DNA from: Auriscalpium vulgare
Lineage: Eukaryota > Basidiomycota > Agaricomycetes > Russulales > Auriscalpiaceae
Length of the DNA stretch: 64,000 nucleotides
Assembly: GCA_019915015.1 (NCBI GenBank)
Contig: JAHBBC010000004.1
Span: 1,302,001 to 1,366,000, forward strand
Direction: 5' to 3'
Part shown: positions 11,640-22,332 of the stretch, one piece after another
Layout: each line of letters starts with the position of its first letter
Position numbering within the stretch: the first letter of the stretch is position 1
Notes under the pieces: model-generated
Told to the model about the DNA's origin: nothing
Database searches by the model: none
The model's input: only the letters and a program-made list of their open reading frames with translations
Translations under genes and position numbers: made by a program

Positions 11640-12240
11640 GGCGGGACGTGGAAGACGCAACGAGCGCCCGCGATCAAGAGAATATCTGTAGATGGGCGCG
11701 CATGACCTCGGCGATATCCGTTATTGACAGAACGCCGGCTCAAACATCGTCCGCGACAAGATAGTCTTCGATCGTGATGTCAGTGGGATACTCACACCGT
11801 TCGATATAAAGAACACGAACCAAGAGTTCACAGCATCTACGGCACGGGCAACCGCCATCAGCGCGCTGTAATACGCCGCAGACTCACGACGCCACGAGCG
11901 ACGCATGACATTGAGCGACATACGAGGTTACCCGCGCGCCTTTCCTCAAGAAGAATGTCAAAGCTGCATTGAAGATAATGTTAGTCCATGGATTCTCTCT
12001 TACCTCAGTAAGGAACATAGAGCAGCCTTTGTGGCGTCCTCGCCGAGTCCGCGAAAATGCCGGCACGGCGTTAGTCTGTAGGCTGAGAAACAAGCTAATC
12101 TTGGCTCGTGCGAGCGAATACGGAAGAACAAGACCCATTCGGACAGAACACAGTTCTCCACGGAGATCACAGCCCAGTTTATAGTTCGGGGCCTCCGGCC
12201 ATGCGGCATTCTCATGAGAACGACTTCATAGCTCATATCG
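11640..12240. repeat. Duplicated sequence downstream of peptide genes, possibly decayed membrane-protein exons
   Basis: Similar sequence occurs at about 16390-16560 and 17450-17890. On the minus strand the copies share pieces such as AVDAVNSWFVFFISNGVSIP (11721-11921) and AVDAVNTWSVFFI (17456-17698), plus an upstream piece near 12000-12200. The hydrophobic pattern is reminiscent of basidiomycete seven-helix proteins, but frames are broken and no full gene can be built. Confidence 0.4.
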
Positions 12241-12407
12241 ACCCTTAGTTATGAGACGCACGATGTACCATGAGAGGGCGCGCTCGGGCTTGACGGTCAT
12301 TGTGAAACGGTGATGCATGGGCTTTCCTAAAGGAACAGACGCTGCGAGAAAGTGCAGAAGCAACCGGCTCCTACGGAAATATCAATGACCGCTGTGCTGA
12401 GCAGAGT

Positions 12408-12417
12408 CAATAAAAGG
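12408..12417 (+). promoter_or_regulatory. TATA-like box of peptide gene C
   Basis: CAATAAAAGG lies about 50 bases before the chosen start of gene C and matches the TATAAAAGG core of the other family members. Confidence 0.45.
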
Positions 12418-12462
12418 CGTACCCTCTTTCAATCCATGCCCATCACCAGAGAGACACACGCG

Positions 12463-12722
12463 ATGTACGCCCTCAACTTCATCACTGTGTCGGCCATGGC
12501 GCTCCTCATCGTCGTTCAGACGGCCACTGCCATACCGGGTGAGTAGTTCGTTGCCGAGGAATCGTCCGCGAGGTACTCACCATCTTCATCCATACAGTGA
12601 AAAATAATGTTGCGGTTGAGAGCACCGACACGCACGGTCCAGCGGTCTGGCTGAAGCGTTCAGTGGAGGAGCACGCTGCGGCCGAGAACCCCGACGCGCA
12701 CGGCCCAGCCTTCTGGCTTTAA
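12463..12722 (+). CDS. Secreted two-repeat Kex2-processed peptide precursor, copy C
   Basis: Exons 12463-12538 and 12598-12722 with a 59-base phase-1 intron give 66 residues. Residues 1-25 form a signal peptide (MYALNFITVSAMALLIVVQT, then ATAIPG). The core exon holds two imperfect repeats: ESTDTHGPAVWL followed by KR, and ENPDAHGPAFWL directly followed by the stop codon. This is the layout of a Kex2-processed repeat protein: a repeated core, a KR spacer and no carboxyl extension after the last core. An ATG further upstream in the same frame would add 37 residues before the signal peptide, so the internal ATG was chosen. The signal sequence differs from A, B and E, but intron position, phase, TATA box and the W-L-KR core are the same, so it is an older paralogue. 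Confidence 0.75.
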
Positions 12723-13069
12723 CACTTTGAGCAACTCGCCCGTGAGTCAGAATGGTTTTGGTGGCTCCCGCCGACATTGCTGACGACCATTCTTTCAGTC
12801 GGAAAAAGGCGATGGAGTTGGAGAAGTCTTGGGCTGTCGAAGGTAATGACATCGCTACTGAAAAATGACCTTCGTGTATTAAAGAGTTGGGGGGAAATGT
12901 TAGAGCTTGAGACCAGCTTACTTCAATTCCGACGTGCTATAGATTTCGACACGAAGTGCACTGTTTCTTCCACAGGGTATGTTCGGCAAGAGCACTCATA
13001 GAGTCGAGGACGATGTGCTTACGAGTCACCGGCACCTGTCCCTATCTTCCTTGCCATCAAGGTAACGCA

Positions 13070-13475
13070 TAGACCCACCTCTTCCTACCACGCGCTGCTA
13101 TGACACACCCGGACCCAGCCAAACAGCGAAGAAAGCATGTCATAACGGAAGAAATCAATTGGGTGGAATGTGGGGCGGTGGCGGTATATGGGCTCTATGA
13201 ATGAAGGGGTATCGCCAACGCATTTGATGCCGCGTGGAAGGAGAAAAAGACGTATCTGACCGGGCATGAGCACTGTGACTGAATAAACGCATGGCAACGC
13301 ACCTTGGGCGTAAGCCCCTTGAATTGTGCAGTCGCGCCCTCCTCCCTCAAAAGATTCCTCACTACCATCACGCCTGAAATCTTGCGCTCAAAGTTCGCAT
13401 TCTGGATGCACGTCTTCGTCGCGTCGAGCGGAGCGGCAATGGTGATGGACGCGACGAACGCTCCGAGTCGGTACT
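13070..13475 (-). pseudogene. Fragment of the GGC1 carrier gene with its downstream flank
   Basis: This piece copies about 17930-18460: the 3' flank and the C-terminal exon of the GTP/GDP carrier (the region of TRIQN..FERKISG, LLREEGA and FKGLTPK). The copy starts inside the gene and has no upstream exons, and it carries changes such as the loss of the terminal VGPKLVFSYTIAQSLIPYF exon. It shows that the duplicated unit extended into the neighbouring carrier gene. Confidence 0.7.
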
Positions 13476-13479
13476 TCTA

Positions 13480-14137
13480 GTCAGAAGTACACGGGCTCTC
13501 TTCACATTCCCCTTGGCACCAGCTGGGACTGCTTCGGGTCGAATAGCAAGTGCACCTGAGAATGTCCTTTAAAATCCATATCCTGTGCGCCCAGCAGCGT
13601 AAGTATATATCGCCAATTGATGTTGGACAGATGTTGGTAAGTCCTGAAGTAGATATCGCACCATTCCGCGACCCGCACTGCCCTGTCTCTCATCGGACTC
13701 TCTGGCGCGGACGTCACTAAGCCCACCCCGTGCAATAGTGAAGGAAAAATCGAGATGTTCGTGGTCGCGGAGTCAGTGCGCATGTGGACAGCCGGGCCCG
13801 GGACGGGCCGTATGTGGTCTCTTTGATTTGTCATCTCAGGCCCGGTCGAGATCTCACATGTTTCCTCCGAATCGCCCATTAATGCCTTCCCAATCGCTGT
13901 GTTCATTTTCCGTCATCGTCATCCCCTCAGGCGGCCTTGTCTCTGTGCAGGCCCTCTTTCCTTCGGCAGCGTCCCCGACAGAACATCTCGCTATAAGAAT
14001 ATGATACCAATCACAGCCCAAACGCTCTCGATTACCCGCTCACAGTACTTACATCCGTAAATACCAAGAGGAGGGCAATAGGCATAGTCCAAAGCAGTGC
14101 CGCATTTCCACGGAAGCAAGCAAGAACGCGGCGCGGA
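13480..14137. other. No recognisable gene
   Basis: One minus-strand frame of 134 codons (13502-13906) has no family motif. The rest holds no convincing exon. The 3' flank of the seven-helix gene lies at the right end. Confidence 0.3.
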
Positions 14138-15344
14138 CTAGATGTTGCTCGCGCTGTCGCCGGACGTCGAGGACTTGTTGAGGTCCTCAACGGAGTGGTC
14201 TGTCTTGCGCGTCGTTTCGATACACACCATGATGCCTTCGTCCTTCGTGCTCCTGTTAGAGTTGACCGTCATCGTGTCCGTCATCTGGTTCTGCTTCCAC
14301 GCGCGGCCCTCGACGATGCGTAGCACGAGCATCTGCGGGGACACGGCCTGCAATACGAACACGCCCCCATCAGCCGCCGCCACAAAATTCCTCATGAATC
14401 CCGAATCAGCGACGCACCGTGAACATCGTGTAGATCGACATGAAGAGTATCGAGATCTCGCTTTCGAGCCCGAACGAGACGAGGAACGCGATGCCGGCTA
14501 TCGAGTACGGCAGCGCGGACTCGACGATGAGCGCGCCGACACCGAAGTACGTGCGCGAGACGTCCGCGCCGAGGTAGCGCTTCGCGGTACGCGTGTACCA
14601 CAGCAGCCTCCCGCAGATGATGGACGTCATGACGACGTTGAGCCCGATCGAGAGGGAGGAGTATACGACCCCCACGTGCGCGGCGAAGCCGGCAAAAAAG
14701 TCGCTGTGCGGCGCGCCGGACGCCCACAGCTCGACGACACTCATAGCTGGATATGCGCGTTTGAGGATTCTCGGTATATGGGATGAAGCAGGGCGACGTA
14801 CCGAGGGTCGCGAGGTTAAGGATGCCGGGGAAGATGAGCACGCGGAAGTCGCTCCAGACGATGTAGCAGCGGTAAATCTATCAAATCGCACTAGTAAACA
14901 CGTTTGGTTGGCAGGCAGAAAGGATAAACACGAACGAGAAGGCCGTCGCTGAGCAGACTGAGCGCGATCGAGGCGGTGGTGCCCATTGTCTGGTACCAGA
15001 CGGCTGCGAACGTCACGAGATATGCGCCTTGGCCCCCGGGGAAGTCGCGGTTCACGATCCACATCTCCTCGCCAAACACGCTCTGTACGGCGACGTATAT
15101 CGTGATGAGGAATAGGGTCGCCGTGCTGTAGACCATGAAGAATTTGTCCCCGGTGGACTTGCGCTTCGTCCACACCAGCCGCTGCATCGTCATGGCATAG
15201 AGGACCAGCTGCACGCCTGCGCAAAGGGGTGAGTGCAATGGCTTGCAACGAATATGACTCTCGTTGCTCACCATAGAGAATGCAGTTGACGTTGTTGCCG
15301 ATGTAGTACGAGTTCTGGAAGAGAGGGTCAGAGTTGTTAGACAT
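14138..15344 (-). CDS. Seven-helix fungal membrane protein (DUF6534-type)
   Basis: Starts MSNNSDPLFQNSYYIGNNVN and continues after a GT-AG intron into VQLVLYAMTMQRLVWTKR. Hydrophobic helices follow: MVYSTATLFLITIYVAVQSV, ASIALSLLSDGLL, IYRCYIVWSDFRVLIFPGIL, VVYSSLSIGLNVVMTSIICG, ALIVESALPYSIAGIAFLVS and SILFMSIYTMFT. A cytosolic tail contains MLVLRIVEGRAWKQNQMTDT and a Ser/Thr-rich end. The pattern RLLWYTRTAKRYLG ... VGALIVESALPYS ... PQMLVLRIVEGRAW is that of the very large basidiomycete family of uncharacterised seven-helix proteins. At least four short introns. No ligand or partner is known; a sensor or receptor role is only a guess. Intact as far as can be read. Confidence 0.75.
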
Positions 15345-15840
15345 GGCGAAGGAATGGGGCGATAGGGTGGGGCGATGATGGGATGGGCGGCTGATGCTAA
15401 CGCGGCGCAAGTGGACGAAGACAGGCTGGCTACTGGAGCGATGGACAGATGAGCGATGCTTCGCCGGGTCGTCGCAAGCCATGATACATATTCGTGACAT
15501 GACGTCTGGAGCACGGGACGGAGGATCGCGGCGGCTGAAAGCTTCTGTCCCCGTAGGACATGAGGACTGCCTGCTATAGGCACAATACGACAAGGCGTGG
15601 TGTTACAAGTTCAGTCTGCCAACTAGTGCTGGGAAGAAATCACCTCTCAGTCCACACCAAAAAGCTCAATTGTGGGATGCGTACGTACGATGCAACTCCT
15701 GCAGTGTGCGGCTTGTCGTCAGGTAGACGATTTTCGTTGAAATGAACTCTTCTGAGACGATTTGACATGGGAGTACAAGACACTGCTGTGAGAAACTTCA
15801 GCTAATGCCCAAGAGTAGTACAAGAGGAGGCTTATCAGAG
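15345..15840. other. Promoter region of the seven-helix gene; no other gene
   Basis: Divergent upstream sequence between the minus-strand seven-helix gene and the peptide remnant D. No motif stands out. Confidence 0.3.
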
Positions 15841-15891
15841 CTGTCGCCGCACTGCAAGTGAATGATGATCCTCACATTCTCAAATCTCCAG

Positions 15892-15977
15892 TCGAGGCCG
15901 ATGCTCTTTGCATCGATAGACCGGCGTTATGGTACAAACGCGACTGCGTTCCACCAGACCAGCCTGGAGGTGACTAA
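15892..15977 (+). pseudogene. Peptide precursor remnant D (core exon only)
   Basis: The intron end and core exon of the family are kept: after the acceptor the phase-1 frame reads VEADALCIDRPALWYKR and an acidic tail DCVPPDQPGGD, then stop. The signal-peptide exon is absent: sequence matching the start of the family intron joins unrelated DNA at about 15840. Without leader or promoter it should not be secreted. It still shows the family pattern of Trp plus an aromatic residue before KR. Confidence 0.7.
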
Positions 15978-16901
15978 TAAATGTAAGTCTCGAGTTGAAG
16001 CATGTCGTGTTTCAGAACCCTTACCGATATTATACAGCTCGAAACACGGTCTGCTTGTGACGGTGGAATTTCGTCAGCAGCCATTACAACCGAGGCAGTC
16101 ATTCGAACGTATCGTCGTGACCAATGTATATCTGGGTCTGGCACTGGACGTGTTACCGCACGTAAATAAATCCTGGCGAGTTGTCGCAGCGGACGGTGAG
16201 ATTAATATTGATTCGCTGCGCATCGGCACCACTGCGATCCCCAAACGGGCGAAGTCCGTGGAGTTTACACGGCATCATGAACATGAACTCCCTCAGATAG
16301 TTGCCCACACACCTTGGACTGGGATTTCAAAAATTGCGCACGGATATCATGACACTCGGTACTTTTGGTGCAAAATTGTTAACAAGATGCCTCTGGCGGC
16401 TCGTGGAAGACGAGCGCCCGCGATGGAGATATCATAGCGAACTAAGTCCCCCGACATCTACGGCATGGACAACCGCCATTAGCGCGCTGTTCGATGGCAT
16501 CACCACGCACCTCAATTTCGCGCTTCACGAGCGACGCATCATCATAGGCCACATACGAGGCCATCACCACACGTCAGACGCTAGTGAGAAATGGTTGTTA
16601 CGATAGGGTCCCACGTCTCGGACAGAAAAGTCTTGCCCAGGGCTATCGTATCCGGGGTCAGAGTGCCGCAGACGGCCAGGAACCGCGATGACAGCGATGG
16701 ACCAACAGAACATCTATGTCACCGCTCCGGCCGCCGGCCGCCTGTGCGCCGCAACTGTAATTAGTAGACTTAAGCTAGCCAACGACCTGGTTACGTCGAT
16801 CAAGATCACGTCGCGCTCGCCGAGGAGCAGTGCGCTGTCGCTAAAGGGGGTTAACCTGAATCGAGGACTAGACTGAGAATAGAGAATGGACAACTGAAAG
16901 G

Positions 16902-16909
16902 TATAAAAG
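16902..16909 (+). promoter_or_regulatory. TATA box of peptide gene E
   Basis: TATAAAAG, 71 bases before the start codon, in a context (GAAAGGTATAAAAGGCTCACG) almost identical to gene B. Confidence 0.6.
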
Positions 16910-16972
16910 GCTCACGTCTGTGGAAGCAACCCATCTTCACCTCGAAGGCCAAGACCAAGATCACATCGAATA

Positions 16973-17266
16973 ATGCGTGTCTTCACTACTCTAGCCGCAA
17001 TTCTTCTCCTGTTCTCCTCGCAGACAGTTACCGTACAAGGTCTGCCTGTCGCTGGCCAAGGTCCGTCTAGCTCGCACTGCAAATTGGATGATGATACTTA
17101 CCTTCTCGAAACCCAGTCCGGGACTATGCTAAGCGCGATGATGACTGTTGGTTTAGACGCGACTCGTTGAAGACGACGATGAATAAGTGTAAGTCTCGAG
17201 TTGAAGCACGTCGTGTCCGAAAATTCTTACCGATGTTATCCAGCTCGAAGTACGTTGTGCTCATGA
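16973..17266 (+). CDS. Secreted Kex2-type peptide precursor, copy E
   Basis: Exon 1 (16973-17060) encodes the signal peptide MRVFTTLAAILLLFSSQTVT followed by VQGLPVAGQ, lacking three residues relative to copy B. A phase-1 intron (17061-17116) leads to the core exon: VRDYAKR, then DDDCWF, then RR and a basic tail DSLKTTMNK. A donor GTAAGT at 17189 and acceptor at 17243 add a last exon ending SRSTLCS-stop at 17266, giving 60 residues. Kex2-like cleavage would release the hexapeptide DDDCWF. If the last intron is kept the tail would be longer, so the carboxyl end is less sure than the core. Probably functional: promoter, leader, splice sites and core are all intact. Confidence 0.65.
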
Positions 17267-18170
17267 CGGTGTAATTTCGTCAGCATGATGCTGGAGCCGA
17301 GGCTTCATTCGAGTGGCGTAGTAATCCACGAACGGGGCTTGCGTAGCATCATAAGCATAAACTCACGTCTCACTTGAATTGTGGACGCCACCTGGGACTG
17401 CGCACAGATCCTGCGAAGGTCGGAACTTTGAGTGAAAGATGATTACCAAGATGCCTCAGGCGCAACGAGCGCCCGCGATTTGCCCGCGATCAAGAGATTG
17501 TCTGTAGATGGGCGTCCACCCCACACGCATGACCTGGGCCAAAAGAAAGATGTCCCTTATTGAACGCCGGCTCGAACATCGTGGGCGACAAGGCGACAAG
17601 ATAGCCTTCGACTTTGATGTCAATAGGATGCTCACAACGCTGAATATAAAGAACACGGACCAAGTGTTCACGGCATCTACGGCATGGACAACCGCCATCA
17701 GCGCGTGGACGCATGATATTGAGCGACATACGAGGTTACTCGCATTTCCTCAAGAAGCTACATTGATGATAACGTTAGTCCATGTATTTTGAATATCCCT
17801 TACCTCAGTTAGGAACATAGCAGGCTTAGCAGCCTTTGTGGCGTCCTCGCCAAGTCCGCGAAAATGCCGGCACGGCGTTGGTCTGTGCTTGTTCACCCTA
17901 TGTAGATATCACGTTAGCGCATACAGGGAGCGCATAGACCCACCTCTTCCCACCACGCGATGCCTTGACACACCTGGACCTAGCCAGATAGCGAGGAAAG
18001 CATGTCATAAGATAATAATATCCAAGTGCCCAGCAATACGAACTACGCGTTATTACCATACGGAAGAAATTAAGTGAGTGGAGTGAGTGGTGACGGTCTA
18101 TGGGCTCTATAAATGACGGGAAATCGCCGGCGCATCGGATGCCGCCGTGGAGGGAGAAACGACGACAGGC

Positions 18171-19449
18171 TCAGACGTATTTGGCAAAATAGGGAATGAG
18201 CGACTGCGCGATGGTATAGCTGAAGACGAGCTTCGGGCCGACGACCAGGATCTGAAGCGGGCATGAGCACTGTGACTGAATCAACGCATAGCAACGCACC
18301 TTAGGCGTAAGCCCCTTGAATAGTGCAGTCGCGCCCTCCTCCCTCAAAAGATCCTTCACTACCGTCATGCCTGAGATCTTGCGCTCAAAGTTCGCGTTTT
18401 GGATGCGCGTCTTTATCGTGTCGAGCGGAGCGGCAACGGTGATGGACGCGACTGCGCCCGCGACGCTTGCGACAAAGTTCTGCGCGAAGGTCGCTTTTGA
18501 GTAATCCGAGACACCAAGGACGTAGTCTTTTGTCACGGCGGAGGCGCCGAAGAGCTAGTGAGGGATAGTCGTGAGTACAGTAGCACGACCGCGAGCGTGG
18601 GTGATAAATGAAGAAAAAGGAGGACGTACAGCGAAGCTACCTGGCGCGTTACGCGCCATGGTCCATCCCCAGCCACGGTACAACGTCGTGCCCTCCTCCT
18701 TGAAAATCCTGATGACGCCGCGCCCACGGAACGCCTCAGGGTTCACCTGCCGCTTGATTTTGAGCGCGTCGAGTGGTAGCAGCACCTAGCGCGGATTCCG
18801 CCATTGGCTGTCAGCACATTGCACATTTCACACCGTGCAGCAGACAGCTACTCACCACCTCGCCGATGCCAGTCAGACTAGTGCATATAGTCAGTTCATG
18901 GCCGTTTCTAGATGAACGGACACGCGTCGGACGCGCACACACCTGCCCGCTGTCGCCTGCATCATCATCTTGCCCTTGCGCTCGCCGAACGCGTTCGTGA
19001 AGCTCGTTTTGTAGTGACGCGTGAGGATGTCGTTGAACCACGGCTGCCCGCCGAACTTGTATATCCGCTGAGAGATTTTGTACCCGGCGGCATACCCAAG
19101 GCCAGGGAAAAGCGAGAGAAAACGCTTGACGATGGGTGCATTTGCTTTATCCCGGAAAATGATAGCGGACAAGCCTGACTCGGAGGCCTGGGTACGTGGA
19201 AATGCAGGTCGCGTGGGTCATTGCTGGCCAAGTCGACAGTCGTGATATACCACATACCTTGAGCTTGTTGCTCATCAGGCGCTTGGCAATTGTATCCACC
19301 GGGTGGAAGATGAGCAGCTCGGCGACACCTGAGATACCCGTTAGCCAGTATGGTGACATGTCAGTGAGTTGGGACGCACCAGATGTTCCCGAGCCCAGGA
19401 CACGCGCAGTCCCAGACTCCTTTCCTCGGCTGGACGTTGGGGGAGACAT
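18171..19449 (-). CDS. GGC1: Mitochondrial GTP/GDP carrier
   Basis: Inner-membrane carrier exchanging GTP and GDP, needed for mitochondrial nucleotide supply and iron balance in yeast. About 310 residues. It starts MSPPTSSRGKESGTARVLGS, then after an intron VAELLIFHPVDTIAKRLMSN (first carrier signature PxDTxxKR). It continues VKRFLSLFPGLGYAAGYKIS, IYKFGGQPWFNDI, GIGEVVLLPLDALKIKRQVN (second signature), YRGWGWTMARNAPGSFA, LFGASAVTKDYVLGVSDYSK, ITVAAPLDTIKTRIQNANFE (third signature), FKGLTPK, VVGPKLVFSYTIAQSLIPYF. The order and the YKFGGQP and RGWGWTMARNAPGSFA stretches are specific to Ggc1. Several GT-AG introns of 50-100 bases. Part of the C-terminal exon and 3' flank is duplicated at 13070-13475. 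Confidence 0.92.
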
Positions 19450-19484
19450 ATTGCCCGGCCTGGCGCGGTTTTTGGGAAGAAGGG

Positions 19485-19503
19485 GTGGTGGTGGTGGTGG
19501 TGG
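19485..19503. repeat. GTG microsatellite
   Basis: A run of about six GGT/GTG units just upstream of the GGC1 start codon, within its presumed promoter. Confidence 0.8.
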
Positions 19504-20099
19504 GAGGCAAGACGCGAAGCCAGGGACCTGAAGCGAGCTATGCTGGCGCGGAATTTTTGGGCGCCTACGGGAGGGAGGCGCTTGCCGATGCCTTACGTCA
19601 TCCTCTTACCATAAGCGCTGGTCTCCGACTCTTGCAAGTTGCACCCACTCACTCCAACGTTCTCGCTCAGAAATCACTATTATCTGAATGCGCTGTATCT
19701 GGCGTGAGGGATATTTTGGAATTCTGGCATAATATCTGATGAAAGGTCAACTGCCTGTAACACGCGCAAGCCTAGATTGCGTCTGTTGATTTTTCACGGT
19801 ACGCTTTTCTTGCGAAGGATAACTATTTCACAGAATTAGCGAAGCAGGGCACGCATCCCCGTGTGATGAGGCTCTGTTTCTTCGTTGAAATGTCTCGTCA
19901 AACACCCGCAGCCCATTTTGCGGCATTTTTCTTGCAGGAGTCCGCTATACGAGGATCTATTGGAGAGGTTCAGTTACTTAGGTGCGTTGAGATTTGTCCA
20001 TATTCAGGGATCAAGCTTACTACCCTACATCTGCATTGAGCTGATACACCGATGACCGCATACAGACTCTACCAAAAATGAGCAAGAAATGAGGCACTA

Positions 20100-21855
20100 T
20101 CATGCCACTGAGAATACAAGCGCGGCGAGCACACCCGGCTTCACGCCCTCGAACCTCCACCCCGTCCGCGCGCCGAGCTCCACAAACTGCTCGAACGTGC
20201 GCTCCTGGCCATTCAAGAGATTCATCATCTGCACGAAAGCACAAGGCGCGTCAGATACCCCGCCCGCGCATTATTGACCATAGCTTCGCCAACAGCGTAC
20301 CTGCAGATCCAGCATTGTCAAAAAACCTCCCACCGGCAAGCCGAGGTTGGCGAGGAGCGGAAACGGCGGTCGAGGCGGCCCGTTGGGATCAGGGCTCGCA
20401 TACGGCATGATACTTTCGAAGATGACAAGTTTCGTGTACGGAGCGGCGGCGTTGCGAAGGTTCGTGAGAATCGTTTCGTTGGCCGAGTCGGGCCAGTCAT
20501 GCAGGACGAAGCGCATGAAGTAGACAGCTGCTTGCTTGATCGTTTGAGGCTCGAAGAAATCCTGCACTGGGAGAGCAAGTCAACAGGTTGTATCGAAGAT
20601 CTGGGAAGCTCGGTACCTTGAAGAGTTACTCGGCTGCTGGCCAAAATCTCCGGTGCCTGTGCTTCCCAGAATTTCTGCGCTGGGTCCGTGACCACTGGTT
20701 CCAGATCTTCGACGACGTATTTCAGGTGCGGAAACGCTTTTGCGAGCTTGAGCGTCACTGTTCCGAGACTTCCGCCAACGTCCACAACCACGCTGTCGTC
20801 TTTCAGTGATCTCCAGTCAAAGCCTATCTTACAACGCGTCAGAAGGGCGCACATTAGCCGGAACGGAAGATCTTACCGTCTGTGAAGATGCTCGCGGGGA
20901 AGCGGTCTCCGCTGCCTTTCATAGCCTCGGCGAAACGGCGGCCGCGCCATTCATTCCCAGGCTCTTCGTACCACTCCCACATGGTCTTCTTTGTCCTGAA
21001 GGCAAGTTTGAATGGAGACTCGTAGTCCTTGACGTCTTCACGGACGTGAGTAGAGAGGCACACAGCACTACTGAATGCCTCGTCGGTTCTGAAGCGCGGA
21101 TTAGCCTGCTGCCTCTAGACGACGGGAAGCTCCACTTACACATGGCCCACGAAGGCAGCTGCAGGAGCGTCCTTATATCTATTCAATGCACTGTACACAC
21201 TGCTTTGGCTAGGTCCACAGGTTGACACAACGCATAAAGACTAACTCCGATTTGAGCGCTTTGAGGGGACGGCTCTTGGCGAGAAAGGAGGATATACGGT
21301 TGTTGGCGAAGACGTTGGGACTGATTTCGCGAAAGACGTGGCGAGTGGCAAGATAGCGGAGAATTCGAGCTAGGGATGGGTTAGCGTTGAAAGCGACATA
21401 AGGTTGCAAAGACCACAGACCAATCTTGACGCTGTCGACACCAACCTCCTTGCTGATATCCTGGACATGCAATCCCTGGCAAATATCAGGCCCAATATTA
21501 GTATTAGACTGTGTTGAATGACCAGCATGCCGACCTGTGGCACATTCTTGAGAACATCCGCGATGTTCGTTTCATTTACAAACGCCAACGCAGACGTCAT
21601 GTACATCGCCGGCGCATAGTCCTGGATAGTGTCCATTGGCGCGCGTACCGTCGCGATAATTTGATGCGCTGCCGCAACAATCAGGCGCGCCGCATTTGTA
21701 AGTGCAAGGTCGTCGTCCAGTGGGCCGGGATAGAATGGCTCATCGAGCGAGGGGAAGACGAGGCCATGCTTGGCGTATGCAGTCTCTAGAGTCTGCGCGC
21801 CGGCAGAGATGAGGGCGGCGAGGGAAGCGAGGGCAGTGGGATTCCCAGCAGTCAT
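20100..21855 (-). CDS. SAM-dependent O-methyltransferase
   Basis: Transfers a methyl group from S-adenosylmethionine to a hydroxyl group of a small aromatic molecule. Six or more exons, about 450-480 residues. The N-terminal helical dimerisation part runs from MTAGNPTALASLAALISAGA through PFYPGPLDDDLALTNAARLI, then VQDISKEVGVDSVKIG and LRYLATRHVFREISPNVFAN. Motif I is VVVDVGGSLGTVTLKLAKAF, with VVEDLEPVV behind it; the region around the catalytic base is FMRFVLHDWPDS. It ends WRFEGVKPGVLAALVFSVA. This is the plant-type O-methyltransferase fold common in fungal secondary metabolism. It is followed on the same strand by a P450 and three UbiA prenyltransferases, which suggests a shared pathway. 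Substrate unknown. Confidence 0.88.
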
Positions 21856-22332
21856 CCTAGGCCTTGGGTGCTAGACCTGAAGGAGCACACACTTTATTTA
21901 AAGGAACTCGGCGAGAACATAGTTCAGCGGTTCGGAGGGCCGTAAGCGGCCTTAGTATACAATGATAGCGCAGTCGGCTCGGCTGCCAAATCCGTGAAAC
22001 CCAGCAAGTTCACAGGAGAGCACTGAAACGCTGGTGCCTTAGCCTCTCAACAAAGTAGGTGTTCCGGACGCCGCTCTGTACCAACTTCTCGGCGTCAGGC
22101 AGTCATAGCCATATGCAGCAGTTCGGCCGCAGTATACGCCATCATCTGGCGGCGGTGGCTGGCGTCTCAGGAAGAGGCGACACATATTATGTCCAATTTG
22201 TTCGCGCATCGGCGATATGCAGCATCACGCGCCTTTTCTATGATTTAGCGGCGTTACCGCATTAAACCAGGACAAAGATAACAAGTCACCAAATCACTGC
22301 ACATTTGCATATGCAAGAACGCATTTCTAGGT
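21856..22332. other. Intergenic, no gene seen
   Basis: Between two minus-strand genes. It should hold the O-methyltransferase promoter and the P450 3' end. A short plus-strand frame at 22059-22265 has no family features. Confidence 0.4.

Noticed and set aside
14406..15593. 395-codon open frame on the minus strand
   Set aside because: It overlaps the spliced seven-helix gene in another frame and reads through its introns; only the helix-bearing frame pieces are believed.
20102..20885. Plus-strand frames opposite the O-methyltransferase
   Set aside because: Antisense shadows of a well-supported gene with methyltransferase motifs.
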